In this document: positions 7,626 through 16,168 of the stretch, piece after piece | How positions within the stretch are numbered: position 1 is the stretch's first letter | Layout of the letters: every line of letters starts with the position of its first letter | Assembly (NCBI RefSeq): GCF_042427745.1 | Contig: NZ_JBHMFA010000018.1 | Origin: Algibacter miyuki | Lineage (GTDB): Bacteria > Bacteroidota > Bacteroidia > Flavobacteriales > Flavobacteriaceae | Length of the DNA stretch: 64,000 nucleotides | Strand: one strand, 5' to 3' | Notes under the pieces: generated by a model | Told to the model about the DNA's origin: nothing | Databases searched by the model: none | Seen by the model: only the letters and a program-made list of their open reading frames with translations | Position numbers and translations under genes: made by a program

Positions 7626-10568
7626 TTAACGTTTTAAACTGAAATGCCCTTGATAGGTTTTATTTTGACTTGGTCTGTACAGTGTAAACCAATAATCGGA
7701 TGATGCTAATAAATGCCCATTGAAAGTGCCGTTCCAACCTTTTGATTTTGGGTTTAATTGAATAAGTAATTTACCATACCTATCGAAAATATTAATTTTA
7801 ATTCCCGGTTCTGCCTCTGGTAAAGCAATTTCCCAAACATCATGATAGCCATCGTTATTAGGTGTAAAGTACTTTGGGTAATTGAATATAAAAATAGCTT
7901 CAGTATAAACAATACACTCATTTTCGTTTAGAATATAAAGCGTATAATCGCCAGGTTCTAAATTGTTAAAATAAGGTCGTGTTTGAAAAATATTGCCGTC
8001 TAAAGAATATTTAAAATCTTCTGCAATTCCATTTACAGAAACTGATACCGTGTTTCCATTAGATGCCCAATCGCTCACTTCAACACCAACATCGGTTAAC
8101 TCATTAATGCCTATAACCTGTACCGTTTTAGTGGCTTCACATTTTAAACTCGGATTATTAGGATCGATATCAAAAACCGTTACCGTATAATCGCCTGGGG
8201 TATCTACAATAAGTTCGTGGCTAGTGTCTCCCGTATTCCACAAGTATTCATCGTGAGCAGAATCGACATACAATTCCACAGTTTCACCCGGGCATACATA
8301 CCAAAAGGTATCCATAACGATGTCTGGACTTCTATTAATTTTTATGTAAAATGATGTGGTATCAAAACAGGTATTATTGGTTGTGTTTTCGGCACGAACA
8401 AAAATACGTTGCGGATTGCTTTGATTTTCAAAGTTTTCAGCTATGGAAGCTTGTCCGTTATCGGCATCATACTGACTTAAATGGTAGGTTACCTTTCCTG
8501 TTTGTCCGTTTAAAATAATATCGGTTTGACTACCCAAATCGAAAAATGCCTTACTGTCTATAGCGCCATCGCCACAGAAAAACAAATCGTTTGGTGGGTT
8601 TGCAATTACGGCTTTATCGATGATAATGGTAATGGGCGTTGTAGAAAAACAACCGATATCTGTATTTTCTAATCTCGCAACGATTGTTTGGTTATTGCTT
8701 GAGGTTTCAAAAGTGGATGGATTTAGAACGCCCAAACCTGATGTTGCGTCAACATAATTCAAATGATAGGTAATAGCATAATTACCAAGCGATAAGCTGC
8801 TTGGCGTATAAACTTGGCTATCAAATTGAGATAAATCTACAAAGGCTTTTCCATCGTTCGAGGCATCGTCACATAAAATTAAATTAGTGACTACCTCCGC
8901 TCTTTCCGTTTCAATAATTAATTTAAAGCTTGATATATCAAAACAATTCTTGTTTAGCACATTGGTTATACGCGCATAAATAGTTTGATAATTACTGGTA
9001 TTTAATATCGTACGCGGTAAAACATTAAGCTGATCTTCGGCATCATCGAAAGTTAAAAAGTAATCCACATCGAAATCTGAACCAGACTGAGTTCCTAAAA
9101 TTTCAGCTGTTTTAGTATCTAAATCAAAGGATTCAATGCCATCGGCTTTATCATCGTTGCAAATCACATAATCTTCTGCTTGTTGCGCTTCAGGCGATTC
9201 AAAAATCTCTAAATATTTAGATACATTATACGTACAACTTCCCGATTTAAAAACGGCTTTAACCAAGTACTTACCTGCAGTGGTATAAGCATGTTCTGGA
9301 CTAATTGCTGTTGATGTTTTGCCATCTCCAAAATCCCACAAAACAGAATCTATAGGTTCTTCGGTATTTAAATTCAAGGAAATATTAGTATTTGAACAGC
9401 TGTTATCCGCATCAATTTTTCCAACAAAATACGATTGAATAAAAGACGGTAAACCAAAAATGGTTGTTTTAAACTGCAGATCCACGCTCCTACTCACATA
9501 ATTGCAACCTAATCCTTTAACATTCGGATTTTCAACCACACTTAAATTCCGAGAAAACGTATTAGAAATATAAATTTTTCCATTGGGTCCAAGTTGTAAG
9601 CCTGAAATAAGTTTGCTCTCGGATGAAATAACCACATGCGAACTAATTAAATCGGCCCTGTTGTTCATCGTTAAATCAAACTGATACAATTTTGAGGTGT
9701 ATTTTTGCTGATCTAAATCGGTAACATAAAGTAATTTACTATTCGGAGAAAACTCGATACCATAAGCGCCATTAAAAAACGTATTGGCAAAAAAACCATT
9801 TAAAGTAATGGCGTTAGAGACTACACCGGTTTGTTTATCAAAATCGAAAATATCAACAAAACTATTGGTACTCCATTTAGCCAAAGCCAACCGCTTTCCG
9901 TTAGGAGAAAATTTCATGTAGCCAATACTATTAAAATCCGATCCGCCATGATAGCTGCCTACAACAGAAATTACAGGCGTAGTATCTACACCATCTTTCG
10001 TGATTTTAAAACTGGCCAAACTGGCACCATTCCAAAGTTGTGTGGTTACCCAAAAATCGACACCATTGGCATGCTGAACAGCCGATATTTTTTCGGAACA
10101 AGGCCCAATAACGGGTATATTTTTATTTGCAGTAACATCACCATTACCGTTATTTAGCGTCATATCCACTTCGGAATAATTCAACCCAACCACAGAGCCA
10201 CCAGCGGCCACCGTAAAAATATAATAAATTGTATCAGAGTTTGGTTTTGGGACTACAATAGCCGATTGCGTGCTCGAAATATCACCTTTTAAACCTGCTC
10301 CATTAGGCATAATATTATGGTTTTTATCCCACACCTTACCGCCATCGGTATAAAATAAAATCTCCCCTTCAGCATTGGATATTCCGGAGCAACCTTCATT
10401 CGTGGCCAGTTTTCCATCGGTTAACGCACCAACAGTTTCACCATCAAAATAAACGCCGGCATTATAACCAAAATACCAATTAGAACCTTCCCCTTGAGCG
10501 CATACAGCAAGCGGCATTAAGGCAGTAAGCACCCCCAAAAAAAGCACAACATATAATTTAGAAAACAT
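7626..10568 (-). CDS. Large cell-surface protein with beta-propeller, PKD domain and T9SS type B tail
   Basis: A 980-residue secreted protein. A signal peptide (residues 1-24, ending 'AVCAQ') is followed by a region of about 350 residues with propeller-like repeats ('SAIVVPKPNSDTIYYIFTV', 'MKFSPNGKRLALAKW', 'GIEFSPNSKLLYVTDLD'). A PKD domain follows near residue 400 ('VLWDFGDGKTSTAISPEHAY'). Then come three similar units with 'ICNDDKADGIESFDLDT' and 'LCDDASNDGKAFVDLSQ' motifs, which look calcium-binding. The C-terminus ('YFTPNNDGYHDVWEI ... IFDRYGKLL') is a gliding-motility/CHU_C type B T9SS sorting domain. A role in adhesion or gliding is inferred from the architecture. Confidence 0.85.
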   Translation of the reverse strand: MFSKLYVVLFLGVLTALMPLAVCAQGEGSNWYFGYNAGVYFDGETVGALTDGKLATNEGCSGISNAEGEILFYTDGGKVWDKNHNIMPNGAGLKGDISSTQSAIVVPKPNSDTIYYIFTVAAGGSVVGLNYSEVDMTLNNGNGDVTANKNIPVIGPCSEKISAVQHANGVDFWVTTQLWNGASLASFKITKDGVDTTPVISVVGSYHGGSDFNSIGYMKFSPNGKRLALAKWSTNSFVDIFDFDKQTGVVSNAITLNGFFANTFFNGAYGIEFSPNSKLLYVTDLDQQKYTSKLYQFDLTMNNRADLISSHVVISSESKLISGLQLGPNGKIYISNTFSRNLSVVENPNVKGLGCNYVSRSVDLQFKTTIFGLPSFIQSYFVGKIDADNSCSNTNISLNLNTEEPIDSVLWDFGDGKTSTAISPEHAYTTAGKYLVKAVFKSGSCTYNVSKYLEIFESPEAQQAEDYVICNDDKADGIESFDLDTKTAEILGTQSGSDFDVDYFLTFDDAEDQLNVLPRTILNTSNYQTIYARITNVLNKNCFDISSFKLIIETERAEVVTNLILCDDASNDGKAFVDLSQFDSQVYTPSSLSLGNYAITYHLNYVDATSGLGVLNPSTFETSSNNQTIVARLENTDIGCFSTTPITIIIDKAVIANPPNDLFFCGDGAIDSKAFFDLGSQTDIILNGQTGKVTYHLSQYDADNGQASIAENFENQSNPQRIFVRAENTTNNTCFDTTSFYIKINRSPDIVMDTFWYVCPGETVELYVDSAHDEYLWNTGDTSHELIVDTPGDYTVTVFDIDPNNPSLKCEATKTVQVIGINELTDVGVEVSDWASNGNTVSVSVNGIAEDFKYSLDGNIFQTRPYFNNLEPGDYTLYILNENECIVYTEAIFIFNYPKYFTPNNDGYHDVWEIALPEAEPGIKINIFDRYGKLLIQLNPKSKGWNGTFNGHLLASSDYWFTLYRPSQNKTYQGHFSLKR

Positions 10569-10797
10569 CTTTTTCCTTTAAAAATCTAGACTTAAAATGA
10601 CAGGGGGCTCATTTTTTGTTTAAAAATAAGCAAGCTTTTTATATTGTAATAATAATCTTAATAAAAAAAAGTCAAAAACCAATAAAATTCACATAAAACC
10701 GTTAAAGCTGTATTAATAGCATGATATCTACGTTAAATTATACTAAATTATGCGCTTATGTTTATTTCTTTAGTATTTTTATAAAAAATTTAAATTA

Positions 10798-11577
10798 ATG
10801 AAAAAAATTTTAATATTCCTTTTTATATCTACTCTTGCAGTCGAGCTATCTTATGCCCAAGACGCATTGAGAGCGGAAGGAGTTGTTCTTAATTCTTCAA
10901 CGTCTACGGCGTTAGAAGGCGTTAATATTGTTAACCTAAACCAAGTTAAAGGAACAACAACCAACGAAAACGGGGAATTTAAAATTACAGCAAAAGTTAA
11001 CGATACACTTCACTTTTCATATTTAGGTTTTAAATCCATCAAAGTACGTGTTACTAATGACTGGTTAAAGTATGGCAGCTCTAACATTGAGCTTACCGAA
11101 CTCGCGCTAGCCCTAGAAGAAGTGGTGGTTAGCCAACTTAAACTTACCGGTTTTTTAGAAGTCGATATTAAGCAAGTTCCTGCCATAAACAGCAATTACC
11201 GATACAGCATTTCTGGTTTAGAAGGTACTGGTTACGAGGCGAGCCAAAAATCTGGATTAACCAAAGTTATTGGTTCTATTTTTAATCCAGCCGATTTTCT
11301 ACATCGTATGTTTGGCAAAAAACCAAACGAGCTTAAAAAGCTTAAAAAGATGAAAGAAGACGACGAAATTAGAAACCTTTTAGCGCATAAATTCGATCGC
11401 GAAATGCTTACTATTTTACTGCAAGTAGACCGTGTAGATTTAGACGAAATTGTAAGCCAATGCAACTACTCGAAAGGGTTCATACAAAAAGCAAACGACT
11501 TGCAAATTCTCGATGCCATTAACGAATGCTACGAAGAATACAAGCTATTAAGTCGCGGTAGAACACGTAAAATATAA
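10798..11577 (+). CDS. Exported carboxypeptidase-regulatory-like domain protein
   Basis: A 259-residue protein with a signal peptide ('MKKILIFLFISTLAVELSYAQ'). Residues 25-95 form a CarboxypepD_reg-like beta-sandwich ('EGVVLNSSTSTALEGVNIVNL', 'GTTTNENGEFKI', 'LHFSYLGFKSIKV'), the domain that precedes the plug in many SusC proteins. The remaining 150 residues are helical and charged with no TonB barrel, so this is not a truncated receptor. A dispersed repeat follows 8 nt after the stop. Likely periplasmic or outer-membrane associated; function unknown. Confidence 0.75.
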   Translation: MKKILIFLFISTLAVELSYAQDALRAEGVVLNSSTSTALEGVNIVNLNQVKGTTTNENGEFKITAKVNDTLHFSYLGFKSIKVRVTNDWLKYGSSNIELTELALALEEVVVSQLKLTGFLEVDIKQVPAINSNYRYSISGLEGTGYEASQKSGLTKVIGSIFNPADFLHRMFGKKPNELKKLKKMKEDDEIRNLLAHKFDREMLTILLQVDRVDLDEIVSQCNYSKGFIQKANDLQILDAINECYEEYKLLSRGRTRKI

Positions 11578-11584
11578 ATTATTT

Positions 11585-11746
11585 GGGCGTTACCCTTTTC
11601 CGTAAAAACTACACAGGGTCGGGCTTTCCGCTATATCTTTTTTAGGTTTATTTACAAACAAATACTGTATTCAAAAAACAGGTTTTGTTTCAAAAACAAC
11701 GTGTTTATTATAAAGTAAAAAAGGATGCCGCATCAATCCCTAACGC
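11585..11746 (+). repeat. Dispersed intergenic repeat, copy with intact ends
   Basis: It starts GGGCGTTACCC, continues ACACAGGGTCGGGCTTTCCG and CTATATCTTTTTTT, and ends AAAAAGGATGCCGCATCAAT then CCCTAACGC. The ends match the inverted copy at 37766-37944 almost base for base, while the middle of about 70 nt differs. No ORF is present. See also 20089-20206 and 5451-5538. Confidence 0.75.
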
Positions 11747-11780
11747 ATGTGTCTGCCATCAACAAGCTAACATAAAACTC

Positions 11781-12437
11781 TTAATTCGTTTTATAAAATC
11801 GTTCGATAATCTCTTCGTGACTTTTAATGGTGTTTTTACACCAATCCATACGTTTCTCAAGAATTTCTTCTTCAGTTAATTTCCATTCCAAATCCGTTTG
11901 TCTCAATTTAGACGTGGCTTGTTGTAAAATAATAGCTGCCGAAACCGAAATATTTAAGCTCTCGGTAAACCCAACCATCGGAATTTTCAAATAACAATCA
12001 GCAGCCTCTAAAACCGCTTCCGATAAACCTTCTGTTTCTCTTCCGAAGAAAAAACACGACTTTTTAGTCACGTCAAAATCCTTTAAATCGCAATCGTCTG
12101 TATGTGGTGTTGTAGCCACAATTTGATAGCCTTTAGCTTTTAAATCGTCAATACATTCCTTTACATGATTGTATCGGTGTAAATCTACCCATTTTTGAGC
12201 GCCCATCGCAATTTCCCGATCAATATCTTTGGTGTTGCGTTCTTCAACAATATTCAATTCCTGAATTCCAAAAACATCGCAAGTTCGCATTACAGCACTC
12301 GTGTTGTGCAATTGGTACACATCTTCAGTAGCCACTGTAAAATGTTTGGTGCGTTGCGATAAAACTTTTGCAAATTTATCTTTTCGCGATTCGGTTAAAA
12401 AAGTTTCTAAGTGTTCTAGAAGTTTTAAATCTGTCAT
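11781..12437 (-). CDS. trmH: tRNA (guanosine-18-2'-O)-methyltransferase TrmH
   Basis: A 218-residue SPOUT methyltransferase that should form Gm18 in the D-loop of tRNAs. Visible features are 'RTKHFTVATEDVYQLHNTSAVMRTCD' spanning motif 1 (the N-x-x-A-x-x-R-T arginine), 'CFFFGRETEGLSEAV' as motif 2, and 'IPMVGFTESLNISVSAAIIL' as motif 3. The C-terminal helical extension ('EEEILEKRMDWCKNTIKSHE') is characteristic of TrmH. It is divergent from the Sir2 gene, with only 50 bp between the starts. Confidence 0.88.
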   Translation of the reverse strand: MTDLKLLEHLETFLTESRKDKFAKVLSQRTKHFTVATEDVYQLHNTSAVMRTCDVFGIQELNIVEERNTKDIDREIAMGAQKWVDLHRYNHVKECIDDLKAKGYQIVATTPHTDDCDLKDFDVTKKSCFFFGRETEGLSEAVLEAADCYLKIPMVGFTESLNISVSAAIILQQATSKLRQTDLEWKLTEEEILEKRMDWCKNTIKSHEEIIERFYKTN

Positions 12438-12487
12438 ATTTATTTATAAAAAAATCGAAATTACTAAAAAAGAGTTAATTTCACAGT

Positions 12488-13168
12488 ATGAAACATATTG
12501 TTGTATTAACGGGCGCAGGAATTAGTGCCGAAAGTGGCATTAAAACCTTTAGAGATGCCGATGGTTTATGGGAAGGTCACGATGTGATGGAAGTTGCTAC
12601 ACCCCAAGGTTTTGCTGCAAACCCAGAATTGGTTTTAGATTTTTACAACCAACGCCGTACACAACTTTTAAGCGTTAAACCAAACGCTGCTCACCAACTT
12701 TTGGCCGAACTAGAACAACAGTATAAAGTAAGTATCATCACCCAAAATGTGGATGATTTACACGAACGTGCTGGCAGCACAAACGTAACGCATTTGCACG
12801 GTGAGCTCTTAAAAGTGCGAAGTACTGCAAACCCTACCGATATTAAAGCTTGGCAAACCAACCTTAATTTAGGCGATCTTTGCGCTAACGGACACCAAAT
12901 GCGACCGCATATTGTATGGTTTGGCGAAGATGTCCCGATGATGGAAAAAGCCATTACTATTTGTGAAACTGCCGATATTTTAATGATTATAGGCACTTCG
13001 ATGCAAGTGTATCCTGCCGCTAGCTTAATGGATTATGTGCCACAAAACACGCCCACATTCTTTATAGACCCCAAACCGAACATGGCAAGCAACAAAAATA
13101 TAAACGTTATTGCCGAACGCGCTACAATAGGTGTTGCTCAAGCGATTAAACTCATAGAAAACCTATAG
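12488..13168 (+). CDS. cobB: Sir2-family NAD-dependent protein deacylase, zinc-site cysteines lost
   Basis: A 226-residue sirtuin that removes lysine acyl groups using NAD. NAD motifs are 'TGAGISAESGIKTFRD' at residues 8-23, 'TQNVDDLHERAGS' near 88-100 with the catalytic His in 'HLHGEL' near 105, and 'IIGTSMQVYPAASL'. 'FYNQRR' supplies the Tyr-x-x-Arg pair that in SIRT5/CobB binds succinyl and malonyl groups. Where CobB has four zinc-binding cysteines, this protein has one (in 'GDLCANGH'), so the zinc ribbon is absent or replaced. I believe this is common in Bacteroidota homologues but could not check. Confidence 0.9.
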   Translation: MKHIVVLTGAGISAESGIKTFRDADGLWEGHDVMEVATPQGFAANPELVLDFYNQRRTQLLSVKPNAAHQLLAELEQQYKVSIITQNVDDLHERAGSTNVTHLHGELLKVRSTANPTDIKAWQTNLNLGDLCANGHQMRPHIVWFGEDVPMMEKAITICETADILMIIGTSMQVYPAASLMDYVPQNTPTFFIDPKPNMASNKNINVIAERATIGVAQAIKLIENL

Positions 13169-13259
13169 AATCCTACCCTTTTATTTTTCATTACATCGAA
13201 AAAACAACCGGAATTTCAGAATATATCGCATTATAAAAGCACTACCTCATTAAAAAGAG

Positions 13260-13267
13260 TATCTTCG
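13260..13267 (+). promoter_or_regulatory. Probable -7 box of the J-KTSC gene
   Basis: TATCTTCG differs from TAnnTTTG at one position and lies 23 nt before the ATG at 13291, the usual spacing. It also supports 13291 rather than the upstream TTG at 13282 as the start. Confidence 0.4.
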
Positions 13268-13290
13268 CGCCAAATTTAGAATTGCTTATT

Positions 13291-13737
13291 ATGAAACGTA
13301 TTAATGAATACAAGAAATTATTTGGTGCTGAACAAGATATGAGTTTAAAAGCTCTAAAATCTTCTTACAGAAATTTAGTAAAAGAATGGCACCCTGATAA
13401 ATTTCAAGCTGGTGATGAAAAGGCTATCGAAGCTGAATTAAAAAGCCGACAAATTATTGATGCTTATCATTTTTTAGTGAGTATTGCTCCAGAAACAAAA
13501 GCTGCTAATTTAGACGATTTCAATACAACCATTGCAACACCAATCATGGATTGGCAACACAAGGGGTTACTTTTAGAAGTTACTTTTTTAGACGGAAACA
13601 CTTACGAATTCTTTGGTGTAAATAAAGCGTTATATATTAAATTTTCGCAATCGGATAAACAAACCCGTTTTGGAAAACGTAATATTTTTAACTCGTTTAC
13701 CTACAGAAAAATTAAGAAAAGCGAAGTAGAAGCTTAG
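13291..13737 (+). CDS. J-domain protein with C-terminal KTSC domain
   Basis: A protein of 148 residues from the ATG at 13291. Residues about 1-65 form a J-like domain with the diagnostic HPD ('KEWHPDKF'), which stimulates Hsp70 ATPase. The C-terminal 60 residues ('YEFFGVNKALYIKFSQSDK', 'FGKRNIFNSFTYRKI') match the KTSC domain, thought to bind nucleic acid or peptide. No zinc finger or client-binding domain of classical DnaJ is present, so it is a specialised Hsp70 partner. Its stop overlaps the convergent glycosyltransferase stop by 4 bp. Confidence 0.75.
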   Translation: MKRINEYKKLFGAEQDMSLKALKSSYRNLVKEWHPDKFQAGDEKAIEAELKSRQIIDAYHFLVSIAPETKAANLDDFNTTIATPIMDWQHKGLLLEVTFLDGNTYEFFGVNKALYIKFSQSDKQTRFGKRNIFNSFTYRKIKKSEVEA

Positions 13738-14966
13738 TCTTTATTTTTTTCTTCAATCCAACGACTCATAAATTTCGTGCTTTGCATGCTTTGATGTTGT
13801 AACATCTGGCCTGTAAAATTGTTTTGGCGCTGGCTATATAAGTTTATAGCCAGTGATTCCATGCGCGATAAAAATACCTGTTGCAGAGTTTCTTTATTAA
13901 AACGGGTATTAATTACGGCAAAACTAGGTTCTTGTTTTTCGTTCCAAAACCAATCATTTTCATGCAATTGTACGGCTTTGTTCGCAAAGTCCTGTGGGTT
14001 ATCGGTTATAAATCCGTTAGGTTCAAAATCACCAAAAAGGCCTTCGGCCCCAATAGTTGTGGTTACCATAGGCGTTCCGTTTTGCAAAGCATCCACCAAT
14101 TTACCTTTTAATCCTGCACCAAATCGCACAGGCGCTAAACACACTTTGGCTTGTTGCATGGCAGTATAAACATCATCAACAAAACCCTTGATTAAAAAGC
14201 CTTCTTTAACGTTGTTTAATTGAGTTACTTTTTGCGACGCATAAGCCCCATAAATATGCAATTCTGCTTTTGGTAATTGCTTCCTGATTAATGGCCAAAT
14301 GGTTTCCTTTAAATATAAAACGGCGTTATAATTGGGTTCGTGCAGAAAATTACCGATGGTTATAAAATGTGAGCGTTCTTCAAACTTTGGAAGTTTTTGG
14401 ATAAATTCCTTAGAAATGCCGTCGAGCATAAAAGGCAAATATTGCAACAAGGCTTTATCCACTTTGAAATCGTTTTGCAAGATTTCCATTTCAACTTCAG
14501 AAATAATTAAACTTAAATCACTGCGGTAAATACTGGCAATTTCACGTTTTGCCGTATCATTAAACAAATAACTTTTATCGAAAACAGCTCCATCCTTAAA
14601 GGCTTGTTGTCTGCCTTTTCGTAAACCATGTAAATCTTCGGTGTCTAAAACTCGAATGGCATTCGGACAATTTTCGGCAACGCGCCATCCAAATTGTTCT
14701 TCCATTAAAAAACGATCGAAAACAACAACGTCTGGTGCAAGGTGTTTCACATACACATCAAAACTGGCACTATTCAATTCAATAGTTTCTTGTTTAACAC
14801 CAATACTCTCCAAGTTAAAAGCATTATCACTTTTAGCACATGGGCTGGCAAAAGTAATTTCAGAATTTATAGTTTGAAAGGTTTTAATCAACTGCATCAT
14901 TCGGCTTCCAGCCGCAGAACTTTTGGGCTCTGGCCATACAAAACCAATAATTAATACTTTTTTCAT
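13734..14966 (-). CDS. GT4-type glycosyltransferase
   Basis: A 410-residue GT-B fold enzyme. The N-terminal domain starts 'MKKVLIIGFVWPEPKSSAAG', a Gly-rich loop typical of the acceptor side. The C-terminal half has the donor-binding pattern 'VCLAPVRFGAGLKGKLVDAL' and 'GTPMVTTTIGAEGL' of GT4-like enzymes. No signal peptide or membrane segment is visible, so it is cytosolic. The sugar and acceptor cannot be told, and no polysaccharide cluster surrounds it. The last 60 residues (Gln/Met-rich) are not part of the family core. Confidence 0.8.
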   Translation of the reverse strand: MKKVLIIGFVWPEPKSSAAGSRMMQLIKTFQTINSEITFASPCAKSDNAFNLESIGVKQETIELNSASFDVYVKHLAPDVVVFDRFLMEEQFGWRVAENCPNAIRVLDTEDLHGLRKGRQQAFKDGAVFDKSYLFNDTAKREIASIYRSDLSLIISEVEMEILQNDFKVDKALLQYLPFMLDGISKEFIQKLPKFEERSHFITIGNFLHEPNYNAVLYLKETIWPLIRKQLPKAELHIYGAYASQKVTQLNNVKEGFLIKGFVDDVYTAMQQAKVCLAPVRFGAGLKGKLVDALQNGTPMVTTTIGAEGLFGDFEPNGFITDNPQDFANKAVQLHENDWFWNEKQEPSFAVINTRFNKETLQQVFLSRMESLAINLYSQRQNNFTGQMLQHQSMQSTKFMSRWIEEKNKD

Positions 14967-15010
14967 ACTTGATTTTTCAATATATAAATTTCAGAAACTA
15001 TGAAACCGAT

Positions 15011-15484
15011 TTACTCTGGCTTCGCCTCCATACCATATTTTATACGCACCAATTGCGCCCAATCTACAACAGCTTTTATTTGTGCATCACTTAATTTTGC
15101 TTCACTATGGGTAATGGTATATGATTCTAATGGCATTTCCTTAGCTTCTACCATTTCAATAATTTCCTCAAACTTATGATCTTTCCGTTTTACGGAATTC
15201 CCTACCCAATTGGAGAAATTCAATTCTTCCTTGCCTTCATCAACATGGTGTGCTAACCAATAATTAACCGGTGTAATGTTGTTATACCAAGGATATCGTG
15301 TAACATCACTATGGCAATCGTAACAAGTTTCTTTTAAAATTTGTTTTACGTTTTCAGGCGGATTCGTTTCAGCTAAAAAAGCATTTACAGATTTTAAATC
15401 GCCTTCATTTTTATCCGGACCAAAAAACTGTGCCACTCCAAATGCAATCAATAACAGCAACAATACTTTTTTTATCATCTTCAT
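15011..15484 (-). CDS. Haem-binding-domain protein (CxxCH), membrane anchored
   Basis: A protein of 157 residues from the ATG at 15484, chosen over the upstream ATG at 15514 because MKMIKKVLLLLL makes a clean signal anchor. Residues about 25-150 match the short haem-binding domain common in Bacteroidota: a single 'CYDCHSD' c-type haem motif, 'RYPWYNNITPVNYWLAHHV' and 'ALSDAQIKAVVDWAQ'-like ending. Met and His residues downstream could give the sixth ligand. It is probably periplasmic and may carry electrons or sense redox state; the partner is not evident. Confidence 0.75.
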   Translation of the reverse strand: MKMIKKVLLLLLIAFGVAQFFGPDKNEGDLKSVNAFLAETNPPENVKQILKETCYDCHSDVTRYPWYNNITPVNYWLAHHVDEGKEELNFSNWVGNSVKRKDHKFEEIIEMVEAKEMPLESYTITHSEAKLSDAQIKAVVDWAQLVRIKYGMEAKPE

Positions 15485-15521
15485 TTTAATTAAATTTAAA
15501 CCATAAAAATACATAATCCTT

Positions 15522-16094
15522 TTGACTACCGAGCAACTCTACAACGAATTAAATTACGTAAATCATTCGCGCGAAAAACGCCTTTTTTATGCCAATTTGG
15601 TAATTGCAAACCCCGATTTAATTCCGAGGTTATTAGATATTCTATTTATGGTGGATGATAAGTTATCGCCAAGAGCGGCTTGGGTTTTAGAGTTTTTGTG
15701 TAGTCAAGATATTGAACCTATAATTCCGTATTTAGACAATTTTACATTGAATTTTCATAAAGTCCATTTAGATTCTGCCGTGCGACCCGTAGCGAAAATA
15801 TGCGAAGCTTTAGCAACACATTATACCTCGAAAACAAGTCATATTATACAAACGGCGCTCACCGAAACACATAAAGAACGGATTATAGAAAACTGTTTCG
15901 ATTACATGATTACCGATGGCAAAGTAGCCTCCAAAGCGTATAGCATGACCACGCTTTTTATGTTGGGTAAAACAGTCAATTGGGTACATCCTGAACTAAA
16001 AATTATTTTAGAGCGCGATTTTCACATACAAAGTGCCGCATTTAAAGCCCGAGCGCGTATAATTCTAAAAAAAATAAATAAGAAAAAACGTTAA
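15522..16094 (+). CDS. HEAT-repeat-like protein of unknown function upstream of purB
   Basis: A 190-residue soluble, all-helical protein. No ATG fits: the only plausible start is TTG at 15522, because an in-frame stop lies at 15504 and the next Met is near residue 43. Helix pairs such as 'NPDLIPRLLDILFMVDDKLS' and 'PRAAWVLEFLCSQDIEPIIP' resemble HEAT/ARM repeats. It contains no adenylosuccinate lyase motif. It precedes purB by 74 nt on the same strand and may be functionally linked; the role is unknown. Confidence 0.7.
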   Translation: MTTEQLYNELNYVNHSREKRLFYANLVIANPDLIPRLLDILFMVDDKLSPRAAWVLEFLCSQDIEPIIPYLDNFTLNFHKVHLDSAVRPVAKICEALATHYTSKTSHIIQTALTETHKERIIENCFDYMITDGKVASKAYSMTTLFMLGKTVNWVHPELKIILERDFHIQSAAFKARARIILKKINKKKR

Positions 16095-16134
16095 ATACTT
16101 AGCAGCTCTAACTTCAGTTTTTAACTTTCTTTAC

Positions 16135-16142
16135 TATCTTAG
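16135..16142 (+). promoter_or_regulatory. Possible -7 box before purB
   Basis: TATCTTAG, one base from TAnnTTTG, lies 26 nt before the purB ATG, downstream of the HEAT-like gene. It suggests purB can be transcribed independently. Confidence 0.35.
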
Positions 16143-16168
16143 CATCTTTAAAAAAAATCATTTAAAAT

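Noticed and set aside
13282..13290. TTG start of the J-KTSC gene
   Set aside because: An ATG nine bases later follows the probable -7 box at normal distance.
15522..16094. Annotation of the purB-upstream protein as adenylosuccinate lyase
   Set aside because: None of the lyase motifs is present; the next gene is the real PurB.
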